Assembly (NCBI GenBank): GCA_905331475.1
Contig: CAJNYU010002695.1
Coordinates: forward strand, 62,001 to 126,000
DNA from: Rotaria socialis
Taxonomy: Eukaryota > Rotifera > Eurotatoria > Philodinida > Philodinidae
DNA: 64,000 nucleotides
Direction of reading: 5' to 3'
Below are positions 24,184 through 35,154 of this stretch, piece by piece. The notes beneath the pieces are model-generated. The model did no database searches. It was given only the letters and a program-made list of their open reading frames with translations, and was not told the DNA's origin. The position numbers and the translations under genes were made by a program. The number at the start of each line of letters is the position of its first letter. The first letter of the stretch is position 1.

Positions 24184-24191
24184 ACTTCAAT
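24184..24191. repeat. Left 8-bp target-site duplication (ACTTCAAT)
   Basis: ACTTCAAT directly precedes the CAGAGC end at 24192 and is repeated directly after the matching end at 26693. An 8-bp duplication with CAG..CTG ends is characteristic of hAT-superfamily transposition. Confidence 0.75.
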
Positions 24192-24891
24192 CAGAGCTAG
24201 GACGAGTACTTTTGAAGAAAAAAAGTACTTAAACAAGAAATTTTTTGCCAATTCGGAATAGACCCATACCCAATAGGCGCATTTTGTTCACCATAACNTT
24301 ACGTTTTTTCAAAATCAATATCAGATTCAGAATCAGCGTTAAAAAACTGAGTCGATTTATATATGTTGTGGATAATTCTGAGAGAAAAACGTTTTTTTTC
24401 GAAAAATCCCTGTACTCCCCCTCAGGGATAGTCTGATCAAAAATGACAATTTTTTCGATAACTCAGCCATTTTTTGACGGATCCTTCTCATCTTCGAACT
24501 CGATCTAGATATTAATGAGACAATTCTGCGCACAAAATTTCAGCTCAATCGAATGTAATTGTGAAGAGTTATCGAATAAACGGACGGACGGCCGGACGGC
24601 CGGACACACTGACCGATTCTTTAGTGTACTCTTTTTTTTTTGAGTACACAAAAACCATTAAAAAACTCTGAAACAATTTCAAAGCATAGAAACTAACAAA
24701 AAAACTAAAATATATTAAAAGAAAACACAAAAAAAACAAACATTATTTAATCATTAATTAATTAATTTATATCTAGTATTTATTCATTTGAATTTCTATT
24801 TTTACTTCACCATAATGTTAATTCGCTTATTTATTTAAATCACACCCACACCCAAATCTATAGTTTGATTACTGTGCCGTAAAATTTTTCT

Positions 24892-26145
24892 TCAACATAA
24901 TTCAGCATCATTGTGCGTCTGCTGATTTTTCGAATAATACCGGAGAATTTGAGCAATTGTTATCAAGCCGTATCGTTGTGGACATCTCGTAGTTGCCAAG
25001 TTTTTGGTAATCAATTTCGAGCCTACCAAATACTCTTGGCATATTTTCTGTTGGCACCAAGTGAGGACATCATCCATACATGGAGTTGAAACGCCAGCCA
25101 TCTCTGCAATACTGCGAATAACAAGTAAGCCAAACAGAACATATTCAGTCAGAAAGCGATGCTTAAAATCTGGAATATACTTTTCAGTTTCAGTCTTGAT
25201 CATAGGATACGTGATACCCTGTAATCCAGAATTCGTGCGTATGGTTGTCATCAAATTCGATTTGTCTGTGATATAATCTCCATAATACAATAGCTCCCAC
25301 TCGTACAGAGGAATGACATTAGATAGGTCTATTTCGGGATACTCTAACATGATCCGTTTGCTTGTTCTTACAATTTCCTCACTGACTTTCGCCAGGAGAG
25401 CAGCCATGTATTCTTCAATATCATGATAGAGTATTGGCAGATGTTCAAGAGCGTTTCCATCCCAATCTTTCCAACGTGCATACATCAATGTTGGATGAAT
25501 AAAAGCATTTAATGAACGAAGAATAATTTCGATCATGTTTCCCGAGAAATCTAATTTGGGCTTCTCCCCGAACAAATTCTGTATACACTCAAAAGGATCG
25601 GCGATTCGTGCTCTTGTCAGATCACCCTATACAGCACCAATGAGCTTAGCTTTGGTTCCAGTAATTTTCACTGTCTTTCCAAATTCGACCATTCGACATA
25701 TCCAAGGTAGTGATTCGAAATTCATTATAATGCAACTGTTTAGTTTTTTACCCAGCGCCTGCCCCACTTCAGATTCGAATCCACATTGACCTGGTAAACC
25801 CATTATAATGCATCCATTCTCGATGTAAGGTTCCACTAAGGTGAGATAATCCCAATGGAGAGATGCGGGAACAGCCAAGATTATGATATCACATCCACAT
25901 ACCACTGTCTCTGGGCCATTTGTCACAATAAGAGGATTGGCCATCGACACAGCCAGATCTTCGTTTTCTCCGCACACAAGAACTGTATGTTGTCCCCTAG
26001 CAATGAGCGTTTCCCATTGATTAGCTTTGTCGGCATTCTGTGTTAGAACACGAACTTCGACGTTTGTTTTCAAAGAAAAAATTCCTACGAGAGCATGCGC
26101 ACTGTTTCCTGTGCCGCAGATAAGCACCCGAATGGGAGCAGTCAT
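24892..26145 (-). pseudogene. NAD/NADP octopine/nopaline dehydrogenase family gene, intronless, one in-frame stop
   Basis: Opine dehydrogenases reductively condense an amino acid with an alpha-keto acid using NAD(P)H. The minus-strand frame runs from MTAPIRVLICGTGNSAHALV to a TGA-ended C-terminus, 417 codons including one internal TAG at 25627-25629. Length and layout match the family (about 400 residues): an N-terminal Rossmann fold with GTGNSAH at about residues 11-17, hydrophobic strands ending ILAVPASLHW, and a C-terminal helical domain with NAFIHPTLMYARW. The His at about residue 217 sits where the family's catalytic His is expected. Apart from the TAG there are no frameshifts. It has no introns, unlike its neighbours, and a visibly higher GC content, so horizontal origin (bacterial or other) is likely. 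It could be a recent pseudogene, a read-through gene or a sequencing error. The gene lies wholly inside the transposon-bounded unit. Confidence 0.8.
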
Positions 26146-26301
26146 TTGTTACTAATTAATGTGTATTGTACTACGTAATTCACTTAAACGTTGAGCAAAA
26201 TGTCGTTGTTGTGTGGTGTGTCGTGTCGCTTCCAATAATAATATTATAACGTACACACGTGTGTGGCGATTTCCGATAGAAGAAGTGCTTGCATTGATGG
26301 A

Positions 26302-26693
26302 GCCAGAGCTGGGACGAGTACTTTTAAAGAAAAAAAGTACTTAAGCAAGAAAGTGTTTGCCATTTCGGAATAGACCCATACCCAATAGGCTCATTTTGTT
26401 CACCATAACGAGCTTCATCAGATACATTGATACATATTCCATGTGCAATCTCCGTACTACAGAAAATCGCGCTATACTGCAAAAATCACCTGTACTTGAA
26501 AGTATTTGCGATTTTTGCAGTATTGCGCGCTTTTCTGTAGTACAGATATTGTAGATGAATTATGTATCAATGTATCTGATAAAGGTCGTTAAGATGAACA
26601 AAATGAGCCTATTGGGTATGGGTCTATTCCGAATTGGCAAAAAATTTCTTGTTTAAGTACTTTTTTTCTTCAAAAGTACTCGTCCTAGCTCTG
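26302..26693. repeat. 392-bp near-complete fold-back (palindrome)
   Basis: The left arm starts CAGAGCTGGGACGAGTAC at 26302 and the right arm ends with its reverse complement at 26693. The arms continue inward through CCCATACCCAATAGG, ATACATTGATACAT and GTACTACAGAAAA nearly to the centre at about 26497. The left arm differs from the right by about six or seven bases in the first 107, whereas the distant copy at 24192 differs from the right arm by about three. No matching 8-bp duplication flanks this palindrome alone (left flank GATGGAGC, right flank ACTTCAAT). Confidence 0.8.
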
Positions 26694-26701
26694 ACTTCAA
26701 T
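26694..26701. repeat. Right 8-bp target-site duplication (ACTTCAAT)
   Basis: Exact partner of 24184-24191, abutting the CTCTG end of the unit. Confidence 0.75.
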
Positions 26702-28093
26702 CATACATATATATCCTACGTTGTAAAATTCATGTAAATCGTTACATGTTTGTATTTTACAAAATATGGAGCAGAAAATCTTGAGCATTTTGTGAAATAT
26801 CTCTTTTATGTCGATAACATTAGTACGCTAACTGATGTGGTACACGGTGTAATTGAAGGATCGATCTTGAATAGTCGTTTATTTTATCGTTTTATGAACT
26901 ATTGTTTACACCATATTGTAAATTATTTGAATTTTGTTTGGTGATATTTTTTTTAAATAAACCATTGACATATCCATTTTTTATTTGTTAAAATTCGATT
27001 TCGATAAATGCATTCTTATGAAAAACTTTCTGTTACTTGTTTGCCATTATCAAATAGGTATGCTATAAAAGTGAATATTAAAAAAACATATTTAAAGAAT
27101 CTTTTAAATTCTTCATTTTAAAACGTTGATCGTGTTAGTGATTCTAGAAAAACTCCACGCATGCGATAGTCATTGGAATTTATTATTATCAATAGTAGAG
27201 ATTACATTCGTTGTATGTTACTGAGCATCTTTCCATGATATATCGTGTTCGAATCAATATGAAAGATTTTAATGATAATAATCGGTAGTTTATTCACAAC
27301 TCATTTTTGGTTGACATAACGTTAACTGTCTACGATGAACAGAATACGATGCATATCGAGGATTTTTATTCTTTATTGCCCAATAGAAAATTGTTTTTAC
27401 TCAACTTGAAGTAAAATATTTATCAAGAAAGATTGAGTGAATCCCTTTTTTTTATTGACTTAAGAAAGTAACATTCAATTGATTTCTATGGAGAGCAAGG
27501 TTTTTATAGGGAATCGATAAACAGAATAGTTTAGAATCACAATTAGGTTAAAATAGAATATTCAGTTCAAAAAAATGACGCACAAGCATATCGTCCTCTA
27601 GAATTAGTTAGTGATCATATCATTACCCCTTTTGTTTTACTACCGACCGCAGATACATACAATTGTAAAATCCTATATTAACTGACTGTTAGAAAGCTTC
27701 AGTGTTTTAATAGTAGGAACTAAAATCTCTTGTTGAAACTTAAGAATCAAAAACAAATACTTGTAGTAGCTAGCATAAAAAAATGATTAAAGGGGAATAC
27801 TTATCAACGGATGTTTCTCATGAAGCATGTTGTTCAAATGATAAATAGATTATTATCAAAAATAACAATATTTGTATAACTAGAGGAAGAACAAAATATC
27901 TCGTCGGTACCGGATATGTTTCCATTATCTATTTATTGCGCCAAAAATGCATTCGAATCTATATTTTCTCTTTGTCTGAATGTTGTTTACACTAGAAATT
28001 CTGAAAAACTCTTTTCATTTATCAAATCTAATGGAGGATTTATTTGAAAAAAGAAATGCAACACTCATCATAATTGGACTAAGAAAAGTGCTT
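26702..28093. other. Intergenic region, no gene seen
   Basis: AT-rich. An AAATAAACC word near 26955 could serve as the polyadenylation signal of the interrupted upstream transcript. The 64-codon open frame at 26750 has no features. Nothing else is recognisable. Confidence 0.45.
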
Positions 28094-28873
28094 TTATGTT
28101 TCAGTTGTTTCTTTCTTTACGCCGCTATCATTTAGATTTGATTTTTTCTTAATCAGTTCATTTTTCCTACTCAACCACTTTGTATAAGCATCATCACATT
28201 GTCTCTTTCTCATCCATGAATTTTCTTCATGGTTTCGTTTCTTTTGTTTCGTATCCTCTAGTTCTTTCAACGTAACTGATTCTTTCTCTTGTTTGACTTG
28301 CAACCATCGACTAAGCGCATGGGCTATTTCATCTGCTGATCGATGTTTTGGCTTGACTGGTTGATTTACTGTTGATGTTTCTTTTATATACATTGAAGAT
28401 GTTGTTGAAACATAAGTTTTAAGACTAACTGTGACTGAATTATCCAAATCCAAAGGAGCTATTTCAATAAGCATTTCACCTCGACCCAATCGTGTATTTA
28501 TATCATTTTCTATGCTTTGTAAATCATTGAATATTGAAGTATCATTTTGTATCTGATTACGTGTAGTGATTTCTTGCTTTGCCGATATTTTTTGACGAAT
28601 ACTATTTAATAGCGAACGTTGTCTTGTTAACTGTCGCATAAATTCTCGTTCATGTTTTTCAATTAGTTGCAGAATTTGTTGTCTTTTTTTATTAAATATG
28701 TGTTCGATCGTTGCATGAGCATCTGTACGCCAACAATCGAGTTCTAAAAATGGATCTCGTTCACTTGGTCTCCAAACAGTTAAATGTTGCAGTCTTTTTG
28801 TTATTTCTTCTAGTTTACTTGTCAACGAAGTCATCAATTGCTTGTATGTTTCTTTCAAATGAAGTAAAGCCTA
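28094..28873 (-). CDS. Coiled-coil protein, 3' exon (possible CCDC34-like tail)
   Basis: One long minus-strand exon begins after a CGATAG acceptor at 28874-28875 with ALLHLKETYKQL and ends at a stop at 28094. It encodes about 259 residues. No ATG-started form is evident, so a 5' exon upstream is missing from this model. The sequence is highly charged and predicted helical, with heptad-like KLEEITKRLQHL and RQQILQLIEKHEREF, a middle segment (LGRGEMLIEIAPL) and a C-terminal block, SRWLQVKQEKESV ... AYTKWLSRKNELIKKK. Paired W-L-x-x-K helices of this kind recall CCDC34-type domains, but the likeness is weak. No enzymatic motif or membrane segment. Function unknown. Confidence 0.6.
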
Positions 28874-29349
28874 TCGTATAAGCATGTAAACGATGTTAAA
28901 AAACAAACCGACCATTTAAATAAAGTGAAGAACAATTTTTTTTCTACTACTGCTGTCACAACGTTTACTTAAGATATTGATTCGAAGAATGTAAAGAAAA
29001 ATAAAGTTTTCTTTTACAAGTTCTGCTTGAGCGTGTAAAGGAAAAAATCGTAATTTTAAATAATACAATCGAAAGAGCATGTTCAACAGATTTTTGATTT
29101 TACTTGTCGACAAAAAAAAAACATGAACGAGTTATCTTCTTCTTTTTCGTGTGCTCGAAAAAAAGGTTATAACAACAATTGAATGAAACGAACTAAATTG
29201 TACAGAAGACTAAATTTTTTCCAGCAAAAATCAAGCTCTTGACGGTCTAGATTGTGTTCTAATAAATAGATGTGTATTAAACCGATTTTGTGAAGCATTG
29301 TGGAGTAATTGAAATCGATGATCACATGCGAGGAAAATAAAAATAAATA
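28874..29349. other. Short intergenic/5' region without an assigned exon
   Basis: The start of the coiled-coil gene should lie here or further right. A minus-strand open frame at 28916-29113 (65 codons) does not join in phase with a good donor, so I did not use it. Confidence 0.35.
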
Positions 29350-31761
29350 CTACTTGAATACCAGCAAGAACAAAAAAATAAACATAGAATAATTCAGAAT
29401 TTTGACTGTCAGCACACTAAATAATAAAAATTCTATTAAGAAAGACATTGGCTTTTGTTCATATTCAAATACCTCTAGATTTGTCACGGTAAAATTTTCA
29501 TAAATATTTTCATAGATTTTAATATATCCAGAGCCCAAAAACGATGAAATACCAGCTGAACAAAACCGAAGACTCATAACAAGTGATTGCGCTGATTGAG
29601 GTGCAGCCAAATACGCAAATTCAAGACTAGCTACTGAAGTAAATACTTCAGAGAGACCTATACTAATATATTGTGGAAATTGATAGAATATTGACATATC
29701 AGCAACATTATAAGTCGTATCACCTAGGATATAAAATGAAATTATCTATAAAGAGAAATTCAATCTAGTTAAAATATCAAACAGGATGTAATTGCTGCCG
29801 TTAATTACATCGAGAGACGAGTTTATTAAATCCTTTTTTGCTAGGATGTCTTTTATTTTTACATAGTCTTGCAGAGATACAATGAGAAAATAGTTAGCAT
29901 ATGCTAGTAGATTGAGACGATAATCATATTCGATCGGTGAAACTTCACGTTTTTTGCTTCTATACTTCAGAACTCATTTTACATTATGTTGCAATAACGT
30001 TAATAGATCTAGCACTATCTTTTACATACCAATAGTTTGTTGAAAAGATGAATCACATCGTCTCTGACGAAATATCTCAACTGTACCAGTTATACACATT
30101 GAAACTGTAGCTGCGATTAGGCCTATGACCATACGCGCTTTAATTGAAAAAAGTCGATTGTTAAGATGAAGACGTTCGTATATACATGTATTTAAAATGA
30201 AGATGACCACTAAAATAAGCAATAATCAACGTTCATTAATTATAAGAATAGTTTAAAATAAATTCTCTGTGGAGATACTTCATAAATATGCGTTTTTTAA
30301 TTAGTACATACGAATAATTATTACTTGATCAGTCAGTGAAAGCCAAACAATAGGCATACGATTTATATTTGATTGGAATGCTGGTATTTTCATATGAACA
30401 CCTTGTAAAATAAATGTTGTATCACTCTAAAAAATATAATAATTACGAATAGATTAATTAAAAAACTTGTCTATTCTCCAACTGAATTTGAACAAGAAAA
30501 TATACCTACCTGTACGTATATAAGCCAATATGGAATTAAAAGTAAAAACATTGCAATGATAGGTCGAAGTGATTTAACATCATCCACGATACGATCTGGA
30601 TATCGACCGTTATGATCTGCTTTAGCATAATCAAAAAATGATATTTGCTGTTCATTGGTATCAGACATCAAGTAATCATGATTTTCATTCTCGTCGTCAC
30701 TCGAATATGTTGATGGTTTAGCTGCTTTTCGTTGATTAAATTTTTCACGTGCACAGCGCTGATGTTTCCATTTTGTTTGAAATGCATTGATCAAAATAGG
30801 AAAGCAATTGGTAATTACAGAATCATATGGCTTTATATGAATGTAACATCTATAGCCAGCAACAAAGATTACAAAAGTTACAGCAAGCAATATAGTTGAA
30901 ATTGTGTAACCTATAAAATAGGACTTATTTTGCTGTACATAAGCAATAATGCCAAACGCGAGAAAACAGCCTGTATTCACAGCAATATAATATTTATAAA
31001 AATATCGTGTAGTAGATTTTTCTCCTTGAATTTGTTCAGCACCAAAAATAGCCATATTTGCTTGAACTGCCCCTACACCTATTGCGCTAGATTAGGTTTA
31101 ATGCTTCGAAGTGTTTCAAAATTGAAATATAAGTTCAACTGACCTGATAACAAGTGCCGCTGTAATTAGACTACTACATGTTTCTTCGGAATATGAAGTT
31201 GATTCTTCCATATAAGTCGGTAGAGTACCGCATACCTTTTCAAAAATTTCCACTTTTGAAAACAATGGAATAAATAAATAGCCAACAAGATACAAACAGA
31301 AACCTATATATATATATATATATATATAATGTTAGAAAAATATTTGAGGAGTGTAAAGAAAAAAACGAATAGTTTTCTCACCAATTATAATAGTTTTTGC
31401 ACGACCTAATTTAGCGTCACTTATCCAAGAGAAAGCAATTGCTGATATATAACTTGTACCTTTTTCGATAGAACATGATATGAAATAAGATCAATTACTA
31501 TCGATGAATTATTTTACCGTAAAAAATTAGTGAAGCATTAATGCTGTTAAATGATGTCCAACGAATGGATTCCGATGTAAGAAAAAGTACAAGATTACCA
31601 GCTAACGAGTAAAACGCTAATCTTTCAAAGCCAACAGTTGCAAGAATGAACCACACAGAAAGTGCTTTTTGAGTCTTCGTTCGATTGTCGATTTTAATTG
31701 GAATATGTTTTGGATGAAAAACTAATGGACATAATTCAGCTATTGCTGTATCAGCAGCCAT
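29350..31761 (-). CDS. Proton-coupled oligopeptide/histidine transporter, SLC15A4-like (POT family)
   Basis: POT transporters couple proton entry to uptake of di/tripeptides; the SLC15A3/4 branch also moves histidine, typically at endolysosomal membranes. Seven exons: 31518-31761, 31382-31459, 31144-31303, 30510-31086, 30312-30426, 30030-30209 and 29350-29723, giving 575 residues (human SLC15A4 has 577). Family marks are GFERLAFYSLAGNLVLFL (first helix with the ER/F-Y motif), WISDAKLGRAKTIIIG, AIGVGAVQANMAIFGAEQI, FYKYYIAVNTGC, and near the end FPQYISIGLSEVFTSVASLEF. About twelve hydrophobic segments and a long charged central loop are visible. All seven exons join in phase. The ATG directly follows CAG of a possible splice acceptor, so a 5' untranslated exon or a spliced leader may be added there. 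A TA microsatellite (about 31305-31329) sits in one intron. Confidence 0.92.
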
Positions 31762-34700
31762 CTGAATTGTAAGAATTTATGAAATAATTCTTAGATATTA
31801 TAAATGAAAGTACATACGTACTCAGTTGATTATTTTTGGTTTTCAAAGATGTTGAAATTTAATAGCGAACATCATTGTCATCGCTAAATGTAGACTATTA
31901 CAAATCTCACTGATAAGATAAAATGAAGTAAACAGAAGTGCTTGTAACACCTCATGGATAGAAGAATGTGTTTGACAAATGATTCATAGAGTTTGGTAAA
32001 TATATGTAACAATCTAATTAGAATAATTCTGTAAAAATTTATTGAGAAATAAGCACTTAAATTTTGTTTTATAGAAACATTAAACTGAAATTCGAAAAGT
32101 TAACACAATATTCCTGCATTACCAGTTCCGATTCACTTTCTGACATGTCTTAGGGTAATATTCAGTTGAAATTTATGCAGATTTTTATTCTCTATCAAAT
32201 AGTATCGTGTTTGATGGAGGTCATCGGGTAAAATTTTTCGGTGTGAGTGGACGTGTGGGTTGACAGATGATCATTTATAGAAAATTCAGTAGATTATCAC
32301 TCATAGCATTATTTTTCATAATAAATATAAGCATCTATGATAAGAAATTCAACGAATAAACTACTTTAGGTATTGATAACGAAATTTTATGTTGTGTAAA
32401 AATGAAGAGAGCGATCAGGGTACAGTCATGCTCTTAAAATCGAAAATCTTCATAAGTCCAGGTCTATTGGATAGAGTTGCATCATTTGTTTCTGTTTCCT
32501 TAGTGTACAAATCATCATTCACTTCTGAAAAAAATCTATTTTCCACGTGCTTTATTGTACGAAAAGCCATTTTATCAGTGTTAAAAATTTAGTAGCAAAA
32601 GTAATGTGTTTGCAAAAGTTAATTTTTCATTTCTTCTATTTTAAACGTTTACAATAATATTGTCAGTTAAAATTAGTACAGTCATTGAACTTTCATAAAA
32701 TGTTGTCTGTTTTGCTTTGCATTGTGTTGTCCAACGGAAAATCTATCAAGGATGAAAAAATAACAGCATTTCAAAACGAACTCGTTCTTGATAAAAAGAA
32801 CACTTAATAGGTATTTAGATACAATCGCTGTGGGATTAAAATAGGAAACACGACATAATTCGTGTGATTAGTCAGACGAGTATTGTTTTCTTTGACATCT
32901 ATCTTGCGATTCATTTACTGATCGCTTATTGCTGACATCTGTAGAACTGTGATAGTGAAGCCGTTGATATATTTTCATGAAATTCTAGTGGTGTATACAT
33001 AATAGATAATTCTTTTTTCAAAAGTCTCCCACGATCTTACATAGATAGGCAGGGATCCATCACTGACTGGTTCAGATTCATCGCAGAAATGATCGAGGCG
33101 CTATCTATCACGGTCTTTGATGGGCATTTATTTTAATTAACTATTCAGTGTATGATCATTAGCTAATTAATTAAAAGATATGTCATAACTTGTGGAGAGC
33201 CTGAGAACTGTCTGCAAATGTGTACCTTCACGCTTCAACATTTCTTCTCGATTAAGTTACAGAAATGCCGTCAGCGAGTTGCTTTCAAGATGTTTTGTAA
33301 TTTGAAAAAAGCATGTTGCCAACTTAAAACAAGAACATTTAATTATATTGGAGACGAAAAACGACACATTTAGATGCTTTGAAAAAACAAAACGAGGCAT
33401 CAACATGTAAAAGTGGTGTGACTTCTTTCTAAAAATGTTGTGTTAGAAAGCAGTTTTGTGGCCTTTTTTTTGATCGTTCTTTTCTTTCATTCGTCTTCCA
33501 TAAACGTCGAACATGTTCAAGAATACAAAGGACCTCTCTCAACAATAAGGTAAAAAAGCAGTTTCACTGATTTTAATAGAAACTAAAGAGTTTGATAATA
33601 AATACTAGTAGGAATACAGGTATAAAAATAGATGAGAATTTTTTCCGTGAAGTTTTCTGCTCGATGGAATGAGTAACACAACTACTCTTCGTGTGATGAA
33701 TCATATAATTATTTATTTTGCAACGCATGACGCACACCGTGGAAGTGAAGTATCCACAAATAAAGGTATAACCTTTTCTCTGATGAGCGTAATGATCTAT
33801 CCATATCTTATATTTTGCGATAGAATTGTGACAGAGTAAGGCGCCGTAATGCGTAACATCCTAAAAGACAGCATGGAAACCATCAGATGATACTTTACAA
33901 GAAAATAAGTCCTATACTGTCTTTTTATCGAGCAGAAGCAGAATTATTCACGAATAGAAAATTCGCATTCATCTGTATTCCTGTGTCACATTCTATTAGT
34001 GTCTTTCAAAACCAGTGAGCGTGCTTCTTTAATTTACGCTTGCAAGTAACCGCCATGTGCTTGTGCGTGTTCGATGACCCTATGTAAAACGACCAACAGA
34101 AATGAGCAAAACTGAAGCAGCTACGAAGCATATATCTCTTTCACATGTATACAATTGATTTCTCACTAAATCGAGAATTGAGAAATGGTTTGGAGTTTTT
34201 TCTGATACAACCTACGTGTTAACTGTGCACTACTACATACAGATAAACTCTTTAAATCATTTTTGTAAGCTTTAACATATGGTCGTAAGCTCCACGTTTT
34301 TCTTTAAATTTGTCTATAGACTTTTGATATAAAGGGCACAAACAGGATACTGTTTATCATTGTGTTGTTCAAAATGAATTTTATTCTTTAGTCTGCTCTT
34401 GTATCCCAAAGTTCTCTGACACTCTCCATGAAATTATCAACTGTATCTGAATAGACATTTGAAAACTGCACAATTGATGATTGACTGAAGTAACACTGAA
34501 AGAAAATTCTGATAGAAAGTAACAACTTCTTAATCTCACAGGTTGCTTTTAACTTACCGACAAAGCAGTAAACACTTTGTAATCATTCGATCTAGTTATT
34601 CAGTCTTGCTTTTTCTTCTTAAAATCTATTTTTCTTTACCGAATGAAAGTGAAAATTTCTCTATAAGTCTCAATATTATTGAAAAGCCCTTGTTCGGATG

Positions 34701-35154
34701 CAGCTTTTTCTGATGAAAATGTTCATATTTACCTGTGTTGAGTCGAAAAATTACACTGAGAGCTATCCATTCGGTGAATTTTTCGCAAATTCTCCTTGAT
34801 CTCAGTTAACAATCTAACACAACGATGATTTACAAACTTTGATGAAAGAAAATTCCACTATAGATATCTTACTTTATATTAGTCTCATAGATTCTATCAC
34901 AATTCATAATCATTGATCTCATTCTAGAATGTCTTAAAATATTTAGCGGTTATTATTGTTCAGATAGCTCTGACCACAGATTATTTATTGCTAAAACTTA
35001 GCAATGTACATTATGACAGGGATTAAGCTCTTTATTTACTAATGAACAGCTGAAGAATTTTCTTATTTTCATTGTGCACAAAAAGCATTTTTTATACAGT
35101 AAGTAGTAGTAAAAATGTTTCTTAACTGTTGTCTTTTTTGATAGACATATTGCC
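31762..35154. other. 3.4-kb intergenic region, no gene seen
   Basis: AT-rich, with no open frame over 70 codons except chance ones (32389, 34998). It should hold the promoter of the transporter gene (left edge) and that of the membrane-protein gene (right edge). A TTTTGATAG acceptor-like site lies 10 bp before the ATG at 35155. No repeats or RNA genes recognised. Confidence 0.5.

Larger units (their letters stand above)
24192..26693. mobile_element. hAT-like non-autonomous unit carrying an opine dehydrogenase gene
   Basis: The left end, 24192-24298, and the right end, 26693 back to about 26587, are inverted repeats of about 107 bp differing at about three positions. Both begin CAGAGCTAGGACGAGTAC. 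Perfect ACTTCAAT duplications flank the pair, so the 2.5-kb span appears to have moved as one unit. No transposase is present; the only coding content is the dehydrogenase on the minus strand. A third, more diverged copy of the same end lies at 26302-26408 and forms a fold-back with the right end. An alternative is that the gene segment inserted into a pre-existing MITE. A single N at 24299, where the left end stops matching, may mark an assembly join. The 24300-24660 part holds a GGACGGACGGCCGG stretch and a GTGTACTC(T)10GAGTACAC hairpin. Confidence 0.7.
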
